Positions 44,994 through 54,057 of a DNA stretch of 64,000 nucleotides are shown here, piece by piece. The stretch comes from CAZUYC01 sp964624475. Its GTDB lineage: Bacteria > Myxococcota_A > UBA9160 > SMWR01. Location of the stretch: assembly GCA_964624475.1 (NCBI GenBank), contig CAZUYC010000136.1, forward strand, positions 68,200-132,199. The letters are read 5' to 3'. Numbering within the stretch: the first letter of the stretch is position 1; every line of letters begins with the position of its first letter. The notes beneath the pieces were generated by a model, which saw only the letters and a list, made by a program, of their open reading frames with translations, was not told the DNA's origin and did no database searches. A program made the position numbers and the translations under genes.

Positions 44994-47531
44994 CTAGCCC
45001 TCGTCCGTCTCGCCGCGGTCGGCCGCCGCGCCGCCCCCGTTCGGCTCGCCGACGTCGCGCTCGGCGAGGCGCGCCATCGAGACGATCTTCTCGCCTGCAG
45101 CCAGGTCCATGAGCCGCACGCCCTGCACGGCGCGGCCCATGGTCGAGATGGTGTGGACGCGGCAGCGCAGGGTCTGACCGGCATCCGTGATGAACATGAC
45201 CTCGTCGTCGTCCACGACCTGCGCCACGCCGACGACCGGCCCGTTGCGCGCGGAGGTGCGGATCGTGATCACCCCCTGCCCGCCGCGGCGCTGGAGCCGA
45301 TAGTCGTCGAGCGGAGTGCGCTTGCCGAAGCCGTTCTGCGTCGCGGTCAGGATCCTCGCGCCCGGCGAGAGGATCTCCATGCCGACGACCGCGTCCTCGG
45401 GGCGAAGCCCCATGCCGCGCACGCCCGCCGCGGTGCGTCCCATCGGCCGCACCTGCTCCTCGGGGAAGCGGATCGCCTTGCCCTGCCGGCTCGCGATCAG
45501 CACCTGCTGGCTGCCGTTCGTGTGCAGCGCCGCAATCAGCTCGTCGTCGTCGCCGAGGTGGATGGCGATGATCCCGCCGCGCCGCGGGTTCGCGTAGGCC
45601 TGGAGCGGCGTCTTCTTGACCACGCCCCGCTTTGTACCGAGCAGCACGAAGTCCCCCACCGACTCCTCGAAGCTCCGCACCGGAAGCGTGGCGCGCACGC
45701 GCTCGCCCTCCGCGAGCTGCAGCGCGTTCACGAGCGCCTTGCCGCGCGCGGTGCGCCCCAGCAGCGGGAGCTCGTGGATCTTGAGCCAGTGGACGCGCCC
45801 GCGCGTCGTGAAGAAGAGGATATAGGCGTGCGTCGAGGCGATGAAGAGCTGATCGATGAAGTCCTCTTCCCGCGTCTCCGTGCCCTTGATGCCCTTCCCG
45901 CCGCGGCGCTGTGCGCGGTACTGCGTGAGCGGCGTCCGCTTGATGTAGCCCGCGTGGGAGACGGTCACGACCATCTCCTCCTCGACGATCAGGTCCTCGG
46001 TGCTGATGCCTCCGACCGGGGGCCCGATCTCGCTGCGCCGCTCGTCGCCGTACTTCTCGCGGATCTCCTCGAGCTCCTCGACGATCGTGTCGAGCACCTG
46101 CTCGTCGCTCGCGAGCAGCCCCTCGAGCTCCGCGATCCGGGCCCGGACCTCCTCGAGCTCGGCGAGGATCCGCCCCCGTTCGAGCGCCGTGAGCGAGCGC
46201 AGCCGCATCTCGAGGATCGCGTTCGTCTGCGCCTCGGAGAGCTCGAAGCGCGCCATCAGCTGCGCGCGCGCGGCGGCACCGTCCTCGGCGGCGCGGATGA
46301 TCGCGATCACGGCGTCGAGGTTCTCGAGCGCGACCGCGAAGCCCTCGAGCAGGTGGGCGCGCGCCCGGGCCTGCGCGACGTCGTGGGTGGCGCGCCGCAC
46401 CACCACCTCGCCGCGGAAGTCGATGAAGTGGCGCAGCGCCTCCTTGAGCGCGAGCAGCTGCGGCCGCCCGTTCGCGAGCGCGAGCAGGTTCACGCCGAAG
46501 GTGGTCTGGAGCGGCGTCAGCACGTAGAGCTGGTTCAGGATGACCTCTTCCGGGGCATCCCGGCGCAGCTCGATCACGACGCGGATCCCCTGGCGGTTGG
46601 ACTCGTCGCGGATGTCCGTCACGCCGTCGATCCGGCCCTCGCGCACGAGCTCCGCGATCCGCTCCTGGAGCGTGGCCTTGTTCACCATGAAGGGGATCTC
46701 GGTCACCACGATGCGCTTGTTGCCGCGGCGGTCCTCCTCGAAGCCGGCCCGGGCCCGCAGCGTGATCGGGCCGCGGCCCGTCGCGTAGGCCTGCCGGATC
46801 CCCTCGGTCCCGCAGATCTGCGCCCCGGTCGGGAAGTCGGGGCCGGGCATCCGCTGCATCAGGTCGTCGAGGCTGCATTCCGGGTGGCGCGCCTCGTGGA
46901 TCAGCGCGTCCACCAGCTCGCGCAGGTTGTGGGGCGGCACGTTCGTCGCCATGCCGACCGCGATTCCCGACGAGCCGTTGGCGAGGAGGTTGGGGAAGCG
47001 CGCCGGGAGCACGACCGGCTCCTCGACGGAGCCGTCGAAGTTCGGGACGAAATCGACCGTCTCCCGATCGATGTCGCGGAGCATCTCCTCCGCGATCGCA
47101 GCGAGGCGGGCCTCGGTGTAGCGGTAGGCGGCGGCGGAGTCGCCGTCGATCGAGCCGAAGTTGCCCTGGCCGTCGACGAGCGGGTAGCGCAGGGAGAAGT
47201 CCTGGGCCATCCGCACCATCGAGTCGTAGACGGCGGAGTCGCCGTGCGGGTGGTAGTGCTTGAGCACCTCGCCGACCACGCCGGCCGACTTGCAGTAGGG
47301 GCGGGCGGGGAGGAGCCCCTCCTGCTGCATCGCATAGAGGATGCGGCGGTGGACGGGCTTGAGTCCGTCGCGCACGTCCGGGAGGGCGCGGCTGACGATG
47401 ACGGACATCGCGTAGTCGAGGAAGGAGCGGCGGACCTCGTCCTCGATGTTGACCGGCTGCGCGGTCGGTCCCTCCGGCGGCGCGCCGCCCCCGGGCGTCC
47501 CGTCTCCGGCGAGCGTGGGATCTTCGGCCAT
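44994..47531 (-). CDS. gyrA: DNA gyrase subunit A
   Basis: An 845-residue subunit. The catalytic tyrosine is Tyr138 in the context YRYTEARL, and the quinolone-determining region has Ser99 and Asp103 (HGDSAVYD), the drug-sensitive residues. The GyrA box QRRGGKG lies near 560, and six beta-pinwheel blades follow. About 25 extra Gly/Pro residues precede the normal start. The acidic tail is short. It follows gyrB by 3 nt in the dnaN-gyrB-gyrA-hemL operon. Confidence 0.97.
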   Translation of the reverse strand: MAEDPTLAGDGTPGGGAPPEGPTAQPVNIEDEVRRSFLDYAMSVIVSRALPDVRDGLKPVHRRILYAMQQEGLLPARPYCKSAGVVGEVLKHYHPHGDSAVYDSMVRMAQDFSLRYPLVDGQGNFGSIDGDSAAAYRYTEARLAAIAEEMLRDIDRETVDFVPNFDGSVEEPVVLPARFPNLLANGSSGIAVGMATNVPPHNLRELVDALIHEARHPECSLDDLMQRMPGPDFPTGAQICGTEGIRQAYATGRGPITLRARAGFEEDRRGNKRIVVTEIPFMVNKATLQERIAELVREGRIDGVTDIRDESNRQGIRVVIELRRDAPEEVILNQLYVLTPLQTTFGVNLLALANGRPQLLALKEALRHFIDFRGEVVVRRATHDVAQARARAHLLEGFAVALENLDAVIAIIRAAEDGAAARAQLMARFELSEAQTNAILEMRLRSLTALERGRILAELEEVRARIAELEGLLASDEQVLDTIVEELEEIREKYGDERRSEIGPPVGGISTEDLIVEEEMVVTVSHAGYIKRTPLTQYRAQRRGGKGIKGTETREEDFIDQLFIASTHAYILFFTTRGRVHWLKIHELPLLGRTARGKALVNALQLAEGERVRATLPVRSFEESVGDFVLLGTKRGVVKKTPLQAYANPRRGGIIAIHLGDDDELIAALHTNGSQQVLIASRQGKAIRFPEEQVRPMGRTAAGVRGMGLRPEDAVVGMEILSPGARILTATQNGFGKRTPLDDYRLQRRGGQGVITIRTSARNGPVVGVAQVVDDDEVMFITDAGQTLRCRVHTISTMGRAVQGVRLMDLAAGEKIVSMARLAERDVGEPNGGGAAADRGETDEG

Positions 47532-47534
47532 CGG

Positions 47535-49970
47535 CTAGACGTCGAGGTTCTCTACGTCGAGGGCGTTGCGCTCGATGAACTCGCGGCGCGGCTCGACCTC
47601 GTCGCCCATCAACGTGGTGAAGGCCTCGTCGGCCTCGACCGGGTCGGGGGCGCGCACCTGCAGCAGCGTCCGCTTCGCGGGCTCCATCGTGGTCTCCGCC
47701 AGCTGCTCCGGGTTCATCTCGCCGAGGCCCTTGTAGCGCTGGATGGAGAGCCCCTTCTCCCCGAGCTCGAGCAGGCGGGCGAGGAGCTCCACGGGCCCCG
47801 CGAAGGTCTCGGACTCGGCGTCGCCGCGGACGAGGCGGTAGGGCGGCCCGCCCACCGCCGAGATCTCCGCGGCGAGCTCGACCAGACGCCCGAAGTCCGG
47901 CGAGCGGACGAAGACGGTGTCGAGCGGCGTCTCGAGCGGCACGCCCGAGCGGCGCGTCAGCGCCACCAGGCGGTGGCCGCCGTGCTCCGCGTCGGGCTCG
48001 ACGCGCCAGGCGAGCGCGGCCTCCTCGCCGGCGCGCGCGCGCAGGTGGTCGCCGATCGCCTGCTGCACCCGGCCGCGCAGGCCCGCCTCGTCGTGGAGGT
48101 CGGCCTCGCGCGGCACGCCCGAGAATACGGCGGCATCCACCACCCGATCGTCGAGGCGGCGCATCTCGAGCCGCTCGAGGAGCCGGCGGTAGCCGCTCGC
48201 GTGCTCGAGGAGCCGGCGGAGCCCCACGGCGGGGATCAGTGCCCCGTCGCCGCGCGGCGCCACCGAGGCGCCTTCGAGGGCGAGGTCGAGCAGGTAGCGC
48301 TCGAGGGTTCGCTCGTCCTTCACGTAGCGCTCGCTCTTGCCCTTCTTGATCTTGAAGAGGGGCGGGCGCGCGATGTAGAGGAAGCCGCGGTCGATCAGCC
48401 CCTTCATCTGGCGGTAGAAGAAGGTGAGAAGGAGCGTGCGGATGTGGCTCCCGTCCACGTCCGCGTCGGTCATGATCACGATCTTGTGGTAGCGCGCCTT
48501 GTCGGCGTCGAACTCGTCGCCGATCCCGCAGCCGATCGCCGCGATCAGCGCCTGGATCTCCTGGCTCGAGAGCATCCTGTCGAGCCGCGCCCGCTCGACG
48601 TTCAGGATCTTGCCCCGGATCGGGAGGATCGCCTGGGTCTCGCGCGAGCGGCCCTGCTTCGCCGTCCCGCCGGCCGAGTCGCCCTCGACGATGAAGAGCT
48701 CGGCCTTCGCCGGCTCGCGCTCCTGGCAGTCGGCGAGCTTGCCCGGGAGGCTGTAGTCCGCGAGCGCCCCCTTGCGGCGGGCGAGGTCGCGGGCCTTGCG
48801 CGCCGCGGCGCGCGCGCGCGCCGCGTCGAGGATCTTCGTGCCGATCGCGCGCGCGACGGCGGGGTTCTCCTCGAGGTACTCGGAGAGGCGCTCGTAGAGC
48901 ATGCCCTCCACGAGACCGCGCACCTCGCTCGTGCCGAGCTTGGCCTTCGTCTGTCCCTCGAACTCGGGCTGCGACAGCTTTACCGAGATCACGGCGGTGA
49001 GGCCCTCGCGCACGTCGTCGCCCGTCGTCGACTCGACGGCCTCCTTGCCGTTCTTGCCCTGGCTGGCGAGATAGCGGTTGAGCGCGCGCGTGAGCCCCGA
49101 ACGGAAGCCTACGAGGTGGGCCCCGCCCTCGGTCGTGTTGATGTTGTTCGCGAAGCAGAAGACCGCCTCGTTGTACGACTCGTTGTACTGGAGCGCGACC
49201 TCGATCGCGACCGCTACGTCCCGGTCCTTGCGCGGGAAGGAGCGCTCCCCCACGATCAGGATCGGCGGCCTGTGCAGCGGCGCGCGCGTGCGGTTCAGGT
49301 GCTCGACGAAGGAGACGATCCCTCCGTCGTAGCAGAAGTCGTGGCTCTTCCCGGAGCGCTCGTCCGCGATCTGGATGCGGAGGCCCGCGTTCAGGAACGA
49401 GAGCTCGCGCAGCCGCTGCGAGAGGACGTCGAAGGAGAAGTCGAGCGAGGGGAAGATCTCGGGATCGGGGTGGAAGGTCACCCGCGTACCGGTCTTCTCG
49501 GTGGTACCGATGGCTTCGAAGGGCGAGTCGGGCTCGCCGCGCTGGTAGGTCTGCCGCCAGACGCGTCCGCTGCGGCGGATCTCGAGCTCGAGCCGGTCGG
49601 AGAGGGCGTTCACGACCGAGACGCCGACGCCGTGGAGCCCACCGGAGATCTTGTAGGCCGAGTCGTCGAACTTGCCGCCGGCGTGCAGGCGCGTCATCAC
49701 GACCTGCGCCGCCGAGATCTTCTCGGTCGGGTGCTCCTCGGTAGGGATCCCGCGACCGTCGTCGATCACGGTCACGCTGGCATCCTGGTGGATCACGACC
49801 TCGATGCGGTGGCCGAAGCCCGCGACCGCCTCGTCGACCGAGTTGTCGACCACCTCGTAGACGAGGTGGTGGAGCCCCTCGGGGCCCGTCGAGCCGATAT
49901 ACATCGCCGGGCGCTTGCGAACCGGCTCGAGGCCCTCGAGAACCTCGATGGAACTGGCGTCGTAGTTCAC
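47535..49970 (-). CDS. gyrB: DNA gyrase subunit B
   Basis: An 811-residue ATPase subunit. The GHKL domain has YEVVDNSVDEA, DDGRGIP and GGLHGVGVSVVNALS. The TOPRIM domain has EGDSAGG and DADVDGSHIRTLL, and the C-terminus has QRYKGLGEMNPEQL. The extra domain between TOPRIM and the tail (about 560-740) makes it the long, proteobacterial type. The 142-bp gap after dnaN has no recF. Confidence 0.97.
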   Translation of the reverse strand: MNYDASSIEVLEGLEPVRKRPAMYIGSTGPEGLHHLVYEVVDNSVDEAVAGFGHRIEVVIHQDASVTVIDDGRGIPTEEHPTEKISAAQVVMTRLHAGGKFDDSAYKISGGLHGVGVSVVNALSDRLELEIRRSGRVWRQTYQRGEPDSPFEAIGTTEKTGTRVTFHPDPEIFPSLDFSFDVLSQRLRELSFLNAGLRIQIADERSGKSHDFCYDGGIVSFVEHLNRTRAPLHRPPILIVGERSFPRKDRDVAVAIEVALQYNESYNEAVFCFANNINTTEGGAHLVGFRSGLTRALNRYLASQGKNGKEAVESTTGDDVREGLTAVISVKLSQPEFEGQTKAKLGTSEVRGLVEGMLYERLSEYLEENPAVARAIGTKILDAARARAAARKARDLARRKGALADYSLPGKLADCQEREPAKAELFIVEGDSAGGTAKQGRSRETQAILPIRGKILNVERARLDRMLSSQEIQALIAAIGCGIGDEFDADKARYHKIVIMTDADVDGSHIRTLLLTFFYRQMKGLIDRGFLYIARPPLFKIKKGKSERYVKDERTLERYLLDLALEGASVAPRGDGALIPAVGLRRLLEHASGYRRLLERLEMRRLDDRVVDAAVFSGVPREADLHDEAGLRGRVQQAIGDHLRARAGEEAALAWRVEPDAEHGGHRLVALTRRSGVPLETPLDTVFVRSPDFGRLVELAAEISAVGGPPYRLVRGDAESETFAGPVELLARLLELGEKGLSIQRYKGLGEMNPEQLAETTMEPAKRTLLQVRAPDPVEADEAFTTLMGDEVEPRREFIERNALDVENLDV

Positions 49971-50112
49971 GCTGTGGCGGTCCCTGGACGGAGGGGCTCC
50001 GGAGTGGCTTCCGGGGGGGGGAGGGCGCTCCCTGGTGCGCCCGCGACCGAGGGTACCGGATGCCTAAACCCTCGTAAAGCCTCCGGGATCAGTGCTACCC
50101 GCTCGAGGCCGC

Positions 50113-51237
50113 TTACAACCGCATCGGCATGACGACGGCGAGACTGTCGGCGTCGTCCGCCGGGGCGAGCTGCGCGGGAGAGACGGAATCCTGGAGCCCG
50201 AGCCGCACCTCCTTCGCGCCCAGGAAGCTCAGCGCGTCCAGCAGGTAGCGGGCGTTGAAGGCGAGCGCGAGCTCCTCGCCCATGTAGTCGATGTCGAGCT
50301 CCTCGCGCGCCTCGCCCACGTCGGGGTTGTTCGACGAGAGCCGTAGCGTCCCCGCCCCGAGCTCCAGCTTCACGGCGCGGCTGCGTTCCGCGGCGACGAC
50401 GAGCACTCGCCGCAAGGCCTGGATCAGCGGCTCGGCCGCCAACACGATCTGGTGCCTGCCCGGCTGTGGGATCACCTGACGGTAGTTCGGGAACTCACCC
50501 TCGATCAGGCGCATGCAGAGCGTAACCCCGCGCTTGCACACCAGTGCACTATTGGCTTCGAAGCCGAGCTCCACCTCGTCCGCGTCCTCCTCGTCGACGA
50601 GGCGCTTGAACTCGGTGAGTCCCTTGCGTGGGATGATCACGCCCCGTGCGAGGCCCTGGACCTCGACGCCGAGGGGGCGGTCCACGTACGCGAGGCGATG
50701 GCCATCCGTGGCAACCATCCGCAGCTTACCGCTCTCGCCCAGGTACTCGACGAAGACGCCGTTCAGGTTGTAGCGAGTCTCGTCGGCGGATGCGGCATAC
50801 ATGGTCCGCTCGATCATCTGGCCGAGGAGCACGGCGGGGAGCGAGAGCGTCTCGCCAGGTGCGAGCACCGGCAGCACCGGATACTCCTCCGCCGCGTTGC
50901 CCGCGAGCTCGAACGCCGCGCGCGCACAGCGAACCGACACGTAGGAGTTCGGCGTCGCCTCGATCTGCACCGGCTCGTCCGGCAGCTCGCGCACTATTTC
51001 GTAGAGCTTTTTCGCGGAAGCCGTCACCCGACCGGCCTTGCTCACGTCGGCCGGATGGAGGCTCCGGACGCTGACTTCCAGGTCCGTGGCCGCGAGCTCG
51101 ACGATCGGGTCCGTACCGTCCTTGCGCGCCTCGATCAGCACGTTCGCCAGGATCGGCATCGTATTGCGCTTCTCGACGATCGACTGGATGCGAGCGAGGC
51201 CGCGGAGCAGCTCACCCTTGGCGATCGAGAACTTCAT
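50113..51237 (-). CDS. dnaN: DNA polymerase III sliding clamp
   Basis: A 374-residue beta clamp with three repeated domains, an LRMVATDGHRLAY strand in domain 2 and the terminal VMPMRL that lines the peptide pocket. It faces rpmH across 301 bp. The leader has an alternating GAGAGAG Shine-Dalgarno. dnaA, which usually lies between dnaN and rpmH, is not here. Confidence 0.97.
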   Translation of the reverse strand: MKFSIAKGELLRGLARIQSIVEKRNTMPILANVLIEARKDGTDPIVELAATDLEVSVRSLHPADVSKAGRVTASAKKLYEIVRELPDEPVQIEATPNSYVSVRCARAAFELAGNAAEEYPVLPVLAPGETLSLPAVLLGQMIERTMYAASADETRYNLNGVFVEYLGESGKLRMVATDGHRLAYVDRPLGVEVQGLARGVIIPRKGLTEFKRLVDEEDADEVELGFEANSALVCKRGVTLCMRLIEGEFPNYRQVIPQPGRHQIVLAAEPLIQALRRVLVVAAERSRAVKLELGAGTLRLSSNNPDVGEAREELDIDYMGEELALAFNARYLLDALSFLGAKEVRLGLQDSVSPAQLAPADDADSLAVVMPMRL

Positions 51238-51264
51238 CTCTCTCTCTCCGTTCTCTTTGAGAGA
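51238..51264 (-). promoter_or_regulatory. dnaN leader: GA-repeat ribosome site that can pair with an upstream CU run
   Basis: On the mRNA, CGGAGAGAGAGAG precedes the ATG and UCUCUC lies just upstream, so the ribosome site can be sequestered in a short hairpin. This is a possible translational control; the AT-richer stretch 51251-51280 may also carry the promoter. Confidence 0.35.
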
Positions 51265-51458
51265 TTAGAAGAGTAGGAACAGTAGGTGGTCGTGGCTCGC
51301 GACAGAAGCGGCTCAAGTCCAGGGTGCGTCGAGGGCTCCACGAGCGGGACCCCGTGTCGGCGACTGCACGCGGCGACGCGGCTGGCGCTGTACTCGACCC
51401 CCCCGGGTGGCGATTCTACCATGAGTGACCATGGGTTGCTTGTGAATCTGCCGGTGCG

Positions 51459-51487
51459 TTGACCCGCATCCTGCAGCTGGCTACGCT
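51459..51487 (+). promoter_or_regulatory. sigma-70 promoter of the rpmH-rnpA operon
   Basis: TTGACC, exactly 17 bp, TACGCT, the best -35/-10 pair in the window. The start site would be near 51494, giving a leader of about 45 nt. Confidence 0.65.
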
Positions 51488-51538
51488 GCTGTGCTCGCCC
51501 GCACGACCATCCGCAGCATCGCATAGAGAGCGCCCCCC

Positions 51539-51688
51539 ATGAAGCGGACCTACCAGCCGCACCGTACTAGCAGGAAGCGTACGCATGGCTTCCGGCAGCG
51601 GATGAAGACGCAGGGGGGTCGCGCGGTGCTCAGGCGCCGGCGAGCCAAGGGTCGGAAGCGGGTGGCGGTGACCACGGCGTCGAAGTAA
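51539..51688 (+). CDS. rpmH: 50S ribosomal protein L34
   Basis: A 49-residue basic protein, MKRTYQPHRTSRKRTHGFRQ then RMKTQGGR and repeated Arg/Lys, the complete L34 pattern. It is too short for many ORF finders. The gene leads the conserved rpmH-rnpA-yidD-yidC-khpB-rsmG run. Confidence 0.97.
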   Translation: MKRTYQPHRTSRKRTHGFRQRMKTQGGRAVLRRRRAKGRKRVAVTTASK

Positions 51689-51692
51689 TCCC

Positions 51693-52076
51693 GTGCTTTG
51701 CCCCACGGGGCCGTTCCGGCGTGGCGATCGACTGCTTCGACCCAGCGATTTCGAGCGGGTGAGCCGGGAAGGGCGCCGGGTGGTGGAGCCGGCATTCGTG
51801 TTGCTGGTCGCACCGCGCCCCGGGGATCATGAGTCCGTGCAACAGCGGCTCGGTATCACTGTCAGCCGGAAAGTTGGCTCGGCGGTCGTGCGCAACCGCG
51901 TCAAGCGACAGGTGCGTGAGTGGTTCCGCGATGCGCGACATCGGCTACACCCTGGGATCGACCTGCTGGTGATCGGACGCTCGAGTGCGGCGCGGCTTTC
52001 GGGGGGGGAGGCGAAGGGGATCTTGTGCCGGTTGACGCGAAAGGCAGGGGCGACGCGCTCTCGCGATCTATCATGA
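51693..52076 (+). CDS. rnpA: ribonuclease P protein component
   Basis: A 127-residue protein with the RNPR motif VVRNRVKRQVREWFR near 65-79 and the LRPSDFERVSREGRR N-terminal strand. It assists the catalytic RNA in processing tRNA 5' ends. The GTG start is 4 nt after the rpmH stop. Confidence 0.93.
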   Translation: MLCPTGPFRRGDRLLRPSDFERVSREGRRVVEPAFVLLVAPRPGDHESVQQRLGITVSRKVGSAVVRNRVKRQVREWFRDARHRLHPGIDLLVIGRSSAARLSGGEAKGILCRLTRKAGATRSRDLS

Positions 52077-52297
52077 CCCCCGAGTCTGGGCGTCGGCTCG
52101 CGATCGGGCTGCTGCGCATCTATCAGTCCGTCGTCTCCCCCTGGCTCGGGCCGGCTTGTCGTTTCGAGCCGAGCTGCTCCAGATACACCGTGGCCGCCAT
52201 CGAGCGCCACGGGGTCCTGCGTGGCGCTCGCATGGCGCTCCAGAGGCTCTCTCGCTGTCATCCCCTAGGGGGGTCCGGCTACGATCCGGTTCCCTGA
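52073..52297 (+). CDS. yidD: membrane protein insertion efficiency factor YidD
   Basis: A 74-residue protein with the family pattern IYQSVVSPWLGPACRFEPSCSRY and CHPLGGSGYDPVP, split here for length, carrying three conserved cysteines. Its ATG overlaps the rnpA stop as ATGA. It helps YidC insert membrane proteins. Confidence 0.93.
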   Translation: MTPESGRRLAIGLLRIYQSVVSPWLGPACRFEPSCSRYTVAAIERHGVLRGARMALQRLSRCHPLGGSGYDPVP

Positions 52298-52309
52298 GGG
52301 GTCTGTCCG

Positions 52310-54016
52310 ATGGATCGGAACACCCTACTCGCGATCGTCCTGTCGCTGGGCGTGCTGACGCTGTGGACGCTCCTGACCTCGCCACCGCCCACGCTGCGAC
52401 CCGACGCGGCGCCGCCGGGCGCCTCCGAGCCTACCGGCGCTGGCCCGCCGCCAGGTCCGGCCCCTGAGACCGCCGCGCCGGCGCCCGCTCTTCCGGAGCC
52501 CAGCGGTGAGGGATCGCCGGTAGCCCAGGGAGCCTCCGTCGCTCCAGGCCTCGCGGACGCGCCGCAAGGCGAGCGGATTCCGATCGAGATGCCGCTCTTT
52601 CGGGCAGAGCTCGACACGATCGGGGGTGCGCTGCGGCACTTCGAGCTGAAGCATTATCGCATGACGCCCGACCCCGGATCGGCGCCGATCGTGCTCACCA
52701 CCGGTCAGCCCCCATTTGCGAACGCGCTCGCAACACCGTTCCGCGAGCTCGGCATCGGAGACCTGAGCCAGGCCGAGTTCACAGTCGACCGCCCGGACGA
52801 GCGCACGGTCACCTTCTCCTTCGCGCGGGGGGGAATCCAGGTGCGCAAGGTCTACGAGTTCGACCCCGAGACCTATGCGTTCGCGCTTCGGGTCGCCGTG
52901 GCGAACGCTTCGGACCAGGCGATCGGGCCGCGCTACGGGCTCAGCTGGTCGGCTCACGTGGTGCCCGGGAACGACTTCAAGGAGCAGTCTCTCGCCGCGC
53001 TGCACGACGGCAGCCTGGCGCTCGAGCCGCTCGCAACCTTCGGCCTACCCGGCGGCTTCTTCGGAGGTAGCGCGGAGGCCCAGAGGGTCTTCAGCCGCGA
53101 GCTCGACTGGGCCGGGGTGACGACGACCTACTTCGTGAGCGCCATCTTGCCCGAGGATCCGGTGGCAGCGAGCGCCCAGTTCGTCGCCACCGAGCCAGGT
53201 CGCGCAGGGGTGGTGCAGCTCTTCTTCGAGCCCGTGAACCTCCCGCCCGGGCAGAGTGCCGAGCGGATCTTCCGCGTCTACGTGGGACCGAAGGACGCGG
53301 AGAGACTCGAGGCGGTGGGAGGAGGCCTCGTCCGCTCGATCGACCTCGGCTGGCACTGGATGGCGCCGCTCACGCTCGGATTCGGGTGGCTCCTGCGCGC
53401 CCTGTACAGCGTGATTCCGAACTACGGGGTCGCCATCATCCTGCTCACGATCCTGGTGCGGGCGGTGACCACTCCGCTCACGATGAAGCAGATGCGCTCG
53501 ATGGAGCGCATGCGCGCCCTGCAGCCGAAGCTTCAGGAGGTCAGGGTGAACTTCCCCGACGACCGGCAGAAGCAGTCCGAGGCCATGATGCAGCTCTACC
53601 GGCGCGAGGGAGTGAACCCGCTCGGCGGCTGCCTGCCGATGGTGCTCCAGCTCCCGGTCTTCGTCGGCCTCTTCTACGCGCTCCGGAGCTCCATCGATCT
53701 GCGGCAGGCCCCGTTCGTCGGCTGGATCAACGACCTCTCCGCGCCCGATGCTCTCTTCGAGCTTCCCGGGATCGAGATCCCGTTCCGGGTCCTGCCGCTC
53801 GTCATGGGCGGCACGATGGTCGTGCAGCAGCGCATCACGCCGATGCAGATGGATCCCGCGCAGGCCCGGATGATGATGACGGTCATGCCGATCATGATGA
53901 CCGTCCTCTTCTACCAGTTTGCGTCCGGTCTGGTCCTCTACTGGATGGTCAGCAACGTCCTGGCGATCGCGCACCAGCTCTGGGTGGGGCGGACGCTTCG
54001 GACCGCGAAGACCTGA
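52310..54016 (+). CDS. yidC: membrane protein insertase YidC
   Basis: A 568-residue insertase. TM1 (about 5-22) is followed by a Pro/Ala-rich stretch and the large periplasmic P1 beta domain (about 90-335). The Oxa1 core of five helices follows, with NYGVAIILLTILVRA, REGVNPLGGCLPMVLQLPVF and FASGLVLYWMVSNVL. The hydrophilic-groove arginine lies in LVRAVTTPLT. It is of typical Gram-negative length. Confidence 0.96.
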   Translation: MDRNTLLAIVLSLGVLTLWTLLTSPPPTLRPDAAPPGASEPTGAGPPPGPAPETAAPAPALPEPSGEGSPVAQGASVAPGLADAPQGERIPIEMPLFRAELDTIGGALRHFELKHYRMTPDPGSAPIVLTTGQPPFANALATPFRELGIGDLSQAEFTVDRPDERTVTFSFARGGIQVRKVYEFDPETYAFALRVAVANASDQAIGPRYGLSWSAHVVPGNDFKEQSLAALHDGSLALEPLATFGLPGGFFGGSAEAQRVFSRELDWAGVTTTYFVSAILPEDPVAASAQFVATEPGRAGVVQLFFEPVNLPPGQSAERIFRVYVGPKDAERLEAVGGGLVRSIDLGWHWMAPLTLGFGWLLRALYSVIPNYGVAIILLTILVRAVTTPLTMKQMRSMERMRALQPKLQEVRVNFPDDRQKQSEAMMQLYRREGVNPLGGCLPMVLQLPVFVGLFYALRSSIDLRQAPFVGWINDLSAPDALFELPGIEIPFRVLPLVMGGTMVVQQRITPMQMDPAQARMMMTVMPIMMTVLFYQFASGLVLYWMVSNVLAIAHQLWVGRTLRTAKT

Positions 54017-54057
54017 AAGGCGATAGAGTCCGATCCACCGAGCGAGAGGAGGATTCC

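Larger units (their letters stand above)
51238..51538. other. dnaN-rpmH intergenic region, candidate replication-origin neighbourhood
   Basis: A 301-bp gap between divergent dnaN and rpmH. It contains the rpmH promoter and the dnaN leader. I found no TTATCCACA-type DnaA box and no AT-rich 13-mers, so it is not convincingly oriC. Confidence 0.45.

Noticed and set aside
44826..50132. Plus-strand open frame of 1768 codons opposite hemL, gyrA, gyrB and dnaN
   Set aside because: It is a high-GC antisense shadow of four certain genes, with low-complexity Arg/Asp/His composition and no domain.
51238..51538. oriC with DnaA boxes in the dnaN-rpmH gap
   Set aside because: No TTATCCACA or close variant was found on either strand; the closest, TGTGAATCT, has too many mismatches.
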